Assembly (NCBI RefSeq): GCF_042100115.1 | Contig: NC_091274.1 | Location: 310,001 to 374,000, forward strand | From: Alternaria dauci | Lineage: Eukaryota; Ascomycota; Dothideomycetes; Pleosporales; Pleosporaceae | Direction: 5' to 3' | Length of the DNA: 64,000 bases | Shown here: positions 54,965 through 64,000 of the stretch, piece after piece | Layout of the letters: each line of letters opens with the position of its first letter | Numbering within the stretch: the stretch's first letter is position 1 | The notes under the pieces: model-generated | What the model was told of the DNA's origin: nothing | Database searches by the model: none | What the model saw: only the letters and a program-made list of their open reading frames with translations | Translations under genes and position numbers: made by a program

Positions 54965-56690
54965 ACTAGTAGTTATCTTATACTTAGCTTAGTAGTAGGT
55001 CTATACTAGTAAGGTAGAGTTAGTTAATATAAAAGATAAGATAGTAGCTTAGTAAGGTATTTAACTTAACTAAATAGCTATTAACTACTTTAATTACTAT
55101 ATACTTAGTATTTTTCTAGTTAAGCTTATATAACTTATAGCTAGTACTATATTACTTATTAAGCCTAAGTTAGACTTTATTACTAACCTTATAGTTCTTA
55201 GCTTCTTTATAATACCTATTTACTTATTTCTCTTATTTAACTTAGGCTTTAGCTATACTAGCTTAAACTAAGTTAAATATATCCCTAAACTTAGCTATAA
55301 TAATCTTAGCCTTCTTATATTCTAAATACTCTTTAGTATTATATTTCCTCTAGTTAGTACCTTAAGGAGTCTTAAGCTATAGTAGATTAATATAATAATT
55401 ATATTATAAGAAGAATAGGGATACTCTTATTAATATTATATCTCTCCTATTAATTACTATCTAAGCTATAAGGTAGAGAGGCGCTTAATTATCTTATACC
55501 TAGCTAATAAATACTTAGATATATACTTCTTATATACTATTTATTTAACTTTAATAGGTGTCTTTTTTAAGTTACCTTTAGTAAAAATATTTTAACTTTA
55601 GTTTTTATATATAGATATTAGAGCTTTACTATAAAACACTAATTAGTCCTATATTCGAACTGTATTATTACTTTATCTTTTTTATTAACGTTTACGACTA
55701 ATAAGTAGAGGGATAGCTATTTTTTATTTTTTTAAAGTTATATTTTAATTATACCCCTATACTTATAGAAAATAAAAAATTATACTATTTATCTACTCTA
55801 TTAACCTATTAGTTTATAGATAAAAGGCTATTAATAGTTACTAATTAATCTTTAGAATCTTATAGAGACGTTCCTATAGTAAGCTTATAAACTAGCTACC
55901 TTAGTTAGATATAATTATATCTAGTAGCTAGTAGTATATAACTACTTATTTAATAAACACTTAGACTACTATTTCTATTTTTATATTAAGTAGTAAGATA
56001 AAGATAAAACCTTTTCTTAGTTAGTTAGTTCCTACTATAAGGTACCTTATACCTTTACTAATTAGTAGTCCTTTAATAAAGTCTATTAAGATCTCTTTCT
56101 AGAGGTAATCTAAGATAAATAGTAGTTTTAATAATCCTTAGGTTCTTTCTCTCTAAAGCTTTATTCTTCTATATATATTATAGTTCTATATATAACGCCT
56201 AATACTATCTATTATACTTAGCTAGAAGAAGTCCTATATAAGTATCTAATAAGTAATCTCCCTACCTAGGTAGCTAGCTAAAAGAGAATTATATATCTTA
56301 CTAATAACTTAGGTATATAGGTTCTTATTATTAGGTACCTATTTTCTACTTTAGTATAATAACGCTCTTTAGTTATTTACTAAATACTCTAAGATTAAGT
56401 ACTTTACGCCTAAGCTAGGGGGGAACCTTTATTCCTAACTTAGTACTACTTATATAGCCTCTTTATACTACTAATTATCCTTTAGAGCTTCTACCTATAA
56501 CTTCTTAAGTTTACTAGTTTAGGCTAGCTCCTTTCCTTATATAGTTAAGTTCTCTAACCTTACTTATTCTTCTAATATTCTATAATCTTATTCTACTTAG
56601 TTTATACTACTCTTAGTAGTTATAGTATCTTATCCTTCTAATTACCCTTTAGTTAAGTTAGGGTAGACTCCTATCTATCTTATATATATC
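54965..56690 (-). mobile_element. Decayed Ty3/Gypsy retrotransposon, integrase region
   Basis: Read on the minus strand with stops ignored, the sequence follows the Ty3/Gypsy integrase order. About 56450-56130 gives the zinc-binding region (ALERKNLRIIKTTIY). About 56110-55793 gives the catalytic core: RDLNRLY then FIKGLLISKGIRYLIV, a shape of FIxGLPxSxGxxxIxVxVD, and later RLSTA-like text ending RLIE-INS. About 55535-54965 gives the C-terminal domain (NAPLYLIA, GTN-RKYNTKEYLEYKKAK). Dozens of TAA/TAG codons stand where CAA, CAG or TGG are expected, so it is dead. The frame is interrupted by a solo LTR at 55545-55783. Confidence 0.8.
55545..55783 (-). mobile_element. Solo LTR (copy 2) inserted in the integrase remnant
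   Basis: About 239 bases similar to LTR copies 1 and 3. ACTATTTAT occurs directly on both sides (55536-55544 and 55784-55792), and the integrase reading resumes in order across the insert, as expected for a solo LTR with target duplication. The leader sequence that follows copies 1 and 3 is missing here. Confidence 0.65.
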
Positions 56691-56700
56691 TTTACTATTA

Positions 56701-57110
56701 GCTTTAGCCTTTATAGACTTTTTTTTATTATTATAGTATATTTAAAAACTATTTTAGGATAAAGTATTAACTAAGTAATTATAGGCTTATATAAGCTTAT
56801 ATTTAGTACTACTAGTATATATATAGTATATTATAAATACTAGATACTAAAGATATATAATAGTATTATATATAAACTAGAGACTATAAGATATAACCTT
56901 CTAATATATATACTATCCTTTACTATCCTCTACTATTTCTACCCTTTATAACCTTTATAGCTAACCTTTATAACTACCCTTTATAACTACTACTACCCTT
57001 ACTACTACTACCTTTACTACCCCTTCTTAAGAATAACTAATTAGCTACCTATAGTATAGCTACTACTATTAAATAATTAGCTCTATTTAGAGGAATATTA
57101 GTACTAGTAC
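56701..57110. repeat. Partial copy of the 870-base repeat
   Basis: About 400 bases matching the first part of the repeats at 53621 and 61246 in the same orientation (GCTTTAGCCTTTATAGAC ... AGAGGAATATTAGTA); it contains extra short ACTACTACC-type simple sequence near 56985-57020. Confidence 0.65.
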
Positions 57111-59200
57111 TATTTATATCTTATTCTCTTATCCTTATTACGAAGTAAGCTTATAAGTAAAGTAATTTATATATAGTTTAAAAATTAAACCTATAAATAA
57201 GGGTCCTTTATTTTATCTAGTATAAATTTCCCCTTTTAGCGTCCTAATATTCTACTAAAAATTAATCTTTTTTTAGCTTATATACTAGGCTAATACTAAC
57301 TAATACCTACCTACCCCCTTTTTAGCCTAGTTACTACGTTACCTTCTTACTCTAAACTATAACTATTTATATACTTATTTTACCTATTATACCTCCTATA
57401 ATACTACTACTTAAGTACTATAAGTATAGTAAAGTACTAAGCGCTATAATAGACGCGTTTTAGTCTAGGAAATAAAAGTAAAACTATACTACTTACCTTC
57501 TACCTATATATATATACTAATGTAATAATATATATATAACTTTAAAGTGTTAGAGCCTTATAATATATACCTTAGCCTTTACTTTTATTCTACCCTTACC
57601 CCTAATAGTAAATCTAGAAATTATATTACTTATACCTATCTACTTAAACCCTTTATTATTATTACTTTATACCTAAACGCCTCTACCTATACCTCCTTTA
57701 CTTTTATTTACTATAACTATATCTATATCCTATCCTAATTTAATACTATAGCTTAATAGTATATTTAGAAATATAATATCTTTACTATTAGTTAACTCTA
57801 TAGTAACTAGTATAGGTAGTATAAGATATACGCCTATACTATCTACGCCTATAAGGTTTATACTTAGTAATATAAGCTTATCTTATAGTACTACTTCTAT
57901 CTTTATATCTTAGCTAGATTTAGAAATATAAGAGTATAATAATAAAAGTAGTATTAGTAAAGGTATTAGCTAAGGTATTAATCTTACTAAATTTAAATTA
58001 GTAGAGCGCCTTATATATAATATATCTTAAATACTACTACTTATAAACCTAGAAGACTTAGTATTCCTAGAAACTAATACTCTAATAAACTCTAAGAAGG
58101 TCTTAGTTATTAAGTTTTATTATAAGATTATAAAGATTTATCTTAAGATATATAATACTTATAACTATATATAATTTAGGATTAATATTTTTAACTATAA
58201 ATATTTAGCCTATTTAGAAGATTATATAAACTACTTTAGTATAGATAGATTTATACTACTTTTTAGTTAACTTAATAATATTAATCCTAGGCCTATACTA
58301 CCTAAGTTACCTACTCTAACTTATATTAAGGAGATACTTCTTATATATCTATATCTTTATAGAAGTCTACTAGTATTATAGTCTTTAATATAAGTACTAT
58401 AGCTATATATATAACTTTATAGTTAATACTATAAAGGTCTTTAATTAACTACCTCTTCTTTTATCTTATCTTAATATTATTATTCTAAAACCTCTACCTT
58501 TAGTAGAGGATAATCCTAATATAGTTAATTAGTAATTCTAGAAGGACTATAAAGTCTAAAGAGTAGTTATTATATAGTAGATATACTTTCTAAAGGATAA
58601 CTACTTTAGTTACTTTAATATTATTATTAATAAGTCTACGCTTAACGCTCTCCCTATTAATAATTATATTAATAACTAGCTTATAACTATTATCTAAGAT
58701 CCTACTACCTAAGTTAACTAAACTATATAATCTTCTTCTATATTACTAATAAGTAACTAATATAATATAATAGAAAGGTCTATATAAGAGTATAATTCTA
58801 GTCTTATAAGTAGCTATAGGGCCTCTATATAAGATAAGGTTAATAAGGATAGGGATCTTCTACCTAAGGTTATAGTAATTCCTAATATTATAGTTAATAT
58901 TAGTAAGTTTAAAGCGCTACAAGAGTAAATATAGTCTAATACTTAGGATATATTTTTATCTATAGGATTTATCTAATGTACACTAATATTAGAGTTTAAT
59001 ACTAGAGAAAAGTATTTATCTCTTACCTTCCTATCCTTATACCTAACTAGGTAGGTAGACTTTATATAGCCTTAATTATAGGAGATTAGCTATACCTTAT
59101 ATATTAAGCTTATAATCTACTATTAAGATAGAAGGTTTACTTACTACCTACGTTTCTAGTATACTATATTTAATACTTTAATACGCTACTAGTTAAGGGA
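57111..59200. other. RIP-mutated sequence of unclear origin
   Basis: AT-rich, near-devoid of CA/TG. Plus-strand readings such as LEDLVFLETNTLINSKKVLV at about 58050 suggest decayed coding sequence, perhaps the upstream part of the Helitron protein, but it is not recognisable. The 63-codon frame at 57547-57738 is not considered a gene. Confidence 0.4.
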
Positions 59201-61200
59201 TAAGATAGGCTTTTTTATAAAGTATTAAGCTAGTAGTAACTAAATATTATTAGAGGATATCTAGGTAGCCTTTAATAGTAATAATAGAGGCTAGCGCCTT
59301 ATAGACTTTATTATCTATTAGTTAGTAATAGTTTATAGGACTAGAGCCTTCTAGAATACTAAAGGAAATAAATTAGAAGTAATAGTAAGTAACTAATACT
59401 AACTAATACTATTACTAATACGTACTAATAGTATATAGGTCTACTAGTTAAAGGCTTTATATCTCTTTATTATACTCTTTACTATAGACTACTACTAGAA
59501 TAACCTATTACGCTTTATACCCTAATATAAGGAGTAGAAGATAGTAATATCTATAAGGTAAGCCTATCTAGCGTAGGACTATATATAAGATAATCCTTAT
59601 ATTATTACCTATTACTTTTATTAGTAGTTTAAGTTATTTAAGAAGTATATTATTATTCTTAAGTTTAAGGTTACTAACTCTTAGGATTACTATAAGTAGT
59701 AGGCCTATAGTAGTACTTATAGTTATAGCCTCTACTATTATAATAGTATTCCTAACCTAAATAAAGAACTTAGTCTTAATAGTTCTATATTTAGTATTAC
59801 CTATACTATAAGGTTCTAGGGGTACTATATTTTAGCTATATACCTAGACCCTAATCTATAGTCCTTACTTAATAAAGGGTTAGTCCTTATACTACTATTT
59901 AAGGAAATAAAGTAGATATTTAGAAAGTTATTATCTATCCTTACCTACTATAATAAGTACTTTTACCTTACGTTATACTATCTCTATAAAGATAAAACTA
60001 CTAGTATAGAGGTTTACTACTTTAATATACCTTAGTCTATCTACTTAGAGCCTACCTTTAAATAACTACTAACTAAATTATTTTTATTCTTCTATACTAT
60101 ATATAATTATCCTTACCTTAATACCTATATATAACTATTACCTTTAGCTTAGTAGGCTAATACTAACGTCTAAGTTTATATAAGTATAGCTAGGGTTATA
60201 TAGTATATAAGTATTTATACTATAAAAGGTAAGGTCTAGTCTTAATCCTTTAAAGATATTACCCTCTAAGTCTTACCTTATATTAAGCTAAATTATTCTC
60301 TACTTTCCTTTATATTATATATTATAAATAAGTTAATTAGTAAGTAGGATTATAGTACTTAGGAGGTTATATATACGCTATTTAGTTTACTATTAGTATA
60401 TTACTCTTATACTATTATTAATATTAACTACTACCTAGAAGACGCTTAGTTAACTTCGTATACTATCTATAGGGGTAATATAGAGAATCTAAACCTAAAC
60501 TTAGAGAATATACTAACTATTATATAAGGTATATCTCTCTATATAAAGTATAAAGGTTAGCTAAGCTATATAGAGGATATATATTATTTAGATTTCTTAC
60601 TATACTTTATATATATTAGTAAAGATTATAAGTGCTAACTAAGAGCTAAGCCTTATATACTAAACTATATACTATAGTATAGCGCTATTATAGAGCTAGA
60701 AGAGTTTACTTAAGTAAAGTTAATATTATATTATTTATTTTAATATATCTAGGATATCTAGATCTTATATAGCTAGGTATTTAACTCTTATATAGCTACC
60801 TACTAGGCTTACTAAGAAGAATATAAATATAAGGAAAAGGACTTATATACTAATCCTAATCTTAGGGTTAAGGAAGAGGACCTTAATTTAGAGCTTATAT
60901 AACCCCTAAATAAGACCTCTTTTAATAAGCTAGTAGGTAGGAGACTAGGCTTAGTAGGGGAATTAGTAGATAAGGATAAAATTAGTAAGTAACTTAGTAA
61001 TAGAGTAAAGGACTAGGGTACTACTAAATATATAGACTCTTTTAGGCTTAATATATAGACCTATTAACTAAATATAAAGAAGGACTACCCTATAGTAGGG
61101 CCTAATACTAAGCCTAATACTAAGCCTAATACCTTAGCTAGTACCCTATAAGAGAAGTAGCGTATACTATATAATTTAGTTATTAATTACTTCTAGGCTA
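59200..61200 (+). mobile_element. Decayed Helitron, helicase-like protein region
   Basis: One plus-strand frame, stops ignored, follows the Helitron/PIF1-helicase-like protein of fungi. Order of blocks: LLSILTYYNKYFYLTLYYLY and FNIP-SIYLEPTF (about 59930-60060), ANTNV-VYISIARVI-YIS (about 60150), SFKDITL-VLPYIKLN, LLSFILYIINKLIS, YSTQEVIYTLFS, IYRGNIENLN, then LRAKPYILNYILQYS (about 60640) and YQAYQEEYKYKEKDLYTNPN. These correspond to the conserved IDVQ..S....YI.KYA.K, LLSFI..IINKLI, SAQEV and RPRILNY.P.Y segments of Helitron proteins. The ATP-binding helicase motifs are not visible, and no end hairpin was identified. Confidence 0.65.
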
Positions 61201-61245
61201 CTCTTAATAGCCGCCTACTAGTATAGTTATTAGTCTAGTTAGTTA

Positions 61246-62115
61246 GCTTTAGCCTTTATAGACTTTTTTTATTATTATAGTATATTTAGAGACTTTTTTT
61301 AAGATAAAGCGCTAACTAGGTAACTATAAGCTTATATAGGCCTATATTTAGTACTACTAGTATATACGTAGTATATTATAAACGCTAGATACTAAAGATA
61401 TATAATAGTATTATAAATAGACTAGAGACTATAAGATATAACCTTTTAACTTATATACTATCCTTTACTATTTCTACCCTTTATAGCTACTCCTACTATA
61501 TCCCTTCTTTATAATATCTATATTACTACTAACTATAACCTCCTTTTACTATCCCTATAGTTATAGTTATAGCCTTATTTAAAAACTATCTATAATACTA
61601 TTACTACTAGATAATTAACTTTAGCTAGAGGAATACTAGTAGTATAGTTATCTATACCTTATTTTACTTACCCTATACTATATATTTAAACTCCCTCTCT
61701 ATAATACCTAGATCCCTCTTCTTAACTACCTTATTAATATCTAGGATTTATTAGTATAGCTACTTTTTAGTCTCTTTACTAACGCCTAAAGCTACTATAG
61801 CTAAGTAGCTATACCTAATAAGCTTAATAAGGTAACGCGTATTAGTATATATAATAAATATTAACTTAAACCCCTTCCTCCTTAGGATTATTATTATAGT
61901 CTCCTCTACCCTCTCCTCTATTATAATAAAGCTAACCCTAGTCTCTTTTATAAGGTCCTTATTAGGTTTAGTATAGTAAAAGTACTAAAGGACCTTAGGT
62001 TTACGCTCCTCTAACTCTTAGAAGACTTTTAGGGGTAGCTTACTAATATATATAATACTTAGATCTTTTATATTACTAAATAGTATAAGTAAGATATCTT
62101 CTACTAAGGTATAAT
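61246..62115. repeat. 870-base repeat, copy 2
   Basis: Same orientation and length as 53621-54490; starts GCTTTAGCCTTTATAGAC and ends at AAGGTATAATT where LTR copy 3 begins. In copy 1 the sequence continues differently after this point, so the LTR element marks the break. Confidence 0.8.
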
Positions 62116-62345
62116 TTTTTATTTTCTATAAGTAGGGGGGTTTTATTTAAATAAAACTTTTAATAAGTAAAAAGTAGCTATCCCTCCACTTATTAGTTAT
62201 AAAAGTTAATAAAAAAGGTAAAGTAATAATATAGTTTAGATATAGGACTAATTAGTATTTTATAAAGGTAAAGCTCTAATATCTATATATAAAAATAAAA
62301 TTTAAAAAAATTTACTATAGGTAACTAAAAAAGATAAATATTAGA
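62111..62345 (+). mobile_element. LTR copy 3 (plus orientation), 5' LTR of a Gypsy element
   Basis: Reverse complement of LTR copies 1 and 2, from TATAATTTTTTATTTTC to GGTAACTAAAAAAGATAAA. It is followed by a leader and then by gag on the same strand, as expected for a 5' LTR. Confidence 0.65.
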
Positions 62346-64000
62346 AACCTTAGTAGAGTTATAACAGGTATCACTAGTATTAGCTAGTAATATAATTATA
62401 ATATATTATAAAGTGAGGAGGATATAGTATCTTTACTATAATTAAGCTTAGTGTTATAAGGTAATAAGGAATTACTTCCCTTTTATATAGGTCGTATAAA
62501 GGAAGACTATTAGGCAGACATAATAGACAAAAGTAGATCTAGGGCGGGGCCTAGATTACGTAAAAGGAATAGTATCCTACTAAGACCTAGCCTCTAGGAG
62601 GCTAGTAAGGATTAGGAGGCTATAGCCCTCCTAGGCCTCCCTCTTAGAAGGGAAGGTAAGGAGGATAGGACCTATAGTAATAGGTATAAGAATATATTAG
62701 ATCTTATTATTATACTTATTATAGTTAACTTAAATAGTTTATCTCTTATATAGATTATTAACTAGTTATTCTATTATTTATAGAATTAGTATTATTATAC
62801 TCTTAGTTAATAACGATAACTCTTTTCTATCTAATTATTCTATACGCTACCTTATAGACTATCGCCTAAACCTATCTTACCTTAGAAAGGACTAAGCTTA
62901 GAGAAGTATAGTAAACCCCTATATAATACTTTAACTACCCTAGATATTAGTAGACGTTTAACTAATAGAATTACCTAATTAAGATTTAGTAATAGTATCC
63001 TATAGAACTACTTAGAATAATATAGCCTAGGGTCTAGGACCCTTAATATAGGTACTACGTAATAATAAGATACTTAATATATCTAACTCTAAGATAGAGG
63101 ATAGCCTAAGTATTAGAGAACTTAGGAATCTTAGGTAGCTAGCCTATATCTAGGCTTAGTAGATAGCTAGAATATAAGATATAATTAATTAGCTTATAAG
63201 TTAGCTAATAGCTACACCTAATAAAAGATTACCTACTATTAAGAAACCTAAGATAGCAGCGCCTAAGAAATATAATAGAGGATAAGAGGAGTTATATATA
63301 TTCCTTACTTAAGTTAATCTCTATTATAAATTTAATAAAGTACTAAGTAACTAGGATAAGATCCTTATAGTAAGTATATATATAAAGGGATAAGCCTTAA
63401 ACTAGATATAACCCTATATAGATAACTATCTACTAGACGTAGAACACTAGGGAACTAGAGAGGAAACTAAAGCTATATTTACTAGTTAGAGTAAATTTAA
63501 GTAAGAGATAGGATATATCTTTAGAGAAGTAGATGCTAAGAACTAAGTAGAGAAGAAAATTACTCTCCTAAGGTAAACTAAGTCTATATCTATATATATA
63601 GTAGAGTTTAAGTAACTATAGGTATAGATTAATTAGGATAATGTAGCACTTTAAATAGTATTTAAAGTAGGCCTAAAAGAAAATATTAAAGATAGCCTTA
63701 TATACTATAATAAGCCTAGAACGCTATAAGCTCTAATTAAGCTAGCTACACGTATAGATAACTATTTATAGGAATAATCTTAGTAGAAAGGATAATTTTA
63801 GCTAATAATAGCTAATACTAGGAAGTAGCGTAATAGGTATAATAAGGATAGTAATACTATTATAACTAGTAAGGTATAAGAAAAACCTAAGGATAAGAAG
63901 AATAAAAGTTAGAGATAAAACACTCTCTCTAAGGAAGAACACTAGAAGCGTTATAATAATAAAGTATATCTCTAATATAGTAAGATAGGATACTTTACCT
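62346..64000 (+). mobile_element. Decayed Ty3/Gypsy element, leader and gag, cut by window end
   Basis: After about 850 bases of leader, a plus-strand frame from about 63230 reads, stops ignored, as a Ty3/Gypsy gag: KKPKIAAPKKYNRG, EELYIFLT, DNYLLDVEH, KAIFTS-SKFK-EIGYIF, EVDAKN-VEKKI, TKSISIYIVEFK and LIKLATRIDNYL. It then passes into a Lys-rich segment. The last bases give NKVYLQYSKIGYFT, in the place of a C-x2-C-x4-H-x4-C zinc knuckle. The pol gene would lie beyond the window. Confidence 0.75.

Larger units (their letters stand above)
53100..64000. repeat. RIP-mutated AT-rich transposon block
   Basis: From about 53.1 kb to the window end the base composition changes abruptly: TA is everywhere, while CA and TG dinucleotides are nearly absent and C survives mostly in CT, CC or CG. 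This is the expected outcome of repeat-induced point mutation (CpA to TpA on both strands) taken to saturation. There is no intact gene; what can be read is transposon sequence riddled with TAA and TAG stops. The components are listed separately. Confidence 0.92.

Noticed and set aside
57547..57738. 63-codon frame inside the AT-rich block
   Set aside because: Chance survival of a frame in RIP-mutated DNA; composed almost only of Tyr, Leu, Thr, Ser and Ile.
62350..62375. GTTATAACAGGTATCAC after LTR copy 3 looked like an LTR end plus an initiator-Met primer binding site
   Set aside because: Comparison of the three LTR copies places the LTR end some bases earlier, and RIP makes a short match unreliable.

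Overview
The window comes from a filamentous ascomycete nuclear genome, most likely a Dothideomycete of the Pleosporales type. The clues are short GT-AG introns of 45-120 bases with CTAAC or CTGAC branch sites, typical fungal families (HET domain, DUF6604, LaeA-like methyltransferase, WSC-copper radical oxidase, siderophore transporter), and a sharp switch at about 53.1 kb into AT-rich DNA with the signature of repeat-induced point mutation (RIP). All gene models were spliced by eye from donor, branch, acceptor and reading phase. No alignment or search was run.

1-23.5 kb: 3' part of a mitochondrial lipoate-protein ligase; a doubtful minus-strand spliced locus; a doubtful small basic protein; a C2H2 zinc-finger protein; a decayed DUF6604 gene; a POF1-like NMN adenylyltransferase; a long disordered protein; an acidic-run protein; a LaeA-like methyltransferase; a small nuclear-looking protein with a VIDLT motif; and a secreted three-WSC copper radical oxidase.

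23.5-38.5 kb: a 2.2-kb gene-poor stretch, a HAD hydrolase, a remarkable tRNA-Arg(ACG) gene, a HET-domain protein, an FAD monooxygenase, a secreted astacin-like metalloprotease, two small proteins (114 and 42 residues), and a RUD3-like Golgi golgin spliced from six exons.

38.5-53.1 kb: housekeeping genes packed closely: mitochondrial ribosomal protein bL32m, septin CDC10, LTO1, cytosolic methionyl-tRNA synthetase, a siderophore transporter, a GPI-type cysteine-rich surface protein, and the U3 snoRNP protein MPP10. LTO1, MES1, MPP10, bL32m and the tRNA all serve translation or ribosome biogenesis.

53.1-64 kb: a RIP-saturated block of nested transposons. It holds a minus-strand Ty3/Gypsy integrase, three copies of a roughly 240-base LTR (one apparently solo), a plus-strand Helitron helicase, two 870-base direct repeats, and a second Gypsy element on the plus strand whose gag runs off the window.

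The most interesting object is the tRNA-Arg gene at 26848-26983 (minus). Besides a normal 9-base tRNA intron after position 37, its T-loop is split by a 55-base insert that looks exactly like a spliceosomal intron. Removing both restores a textbook 72-nt tRNA.
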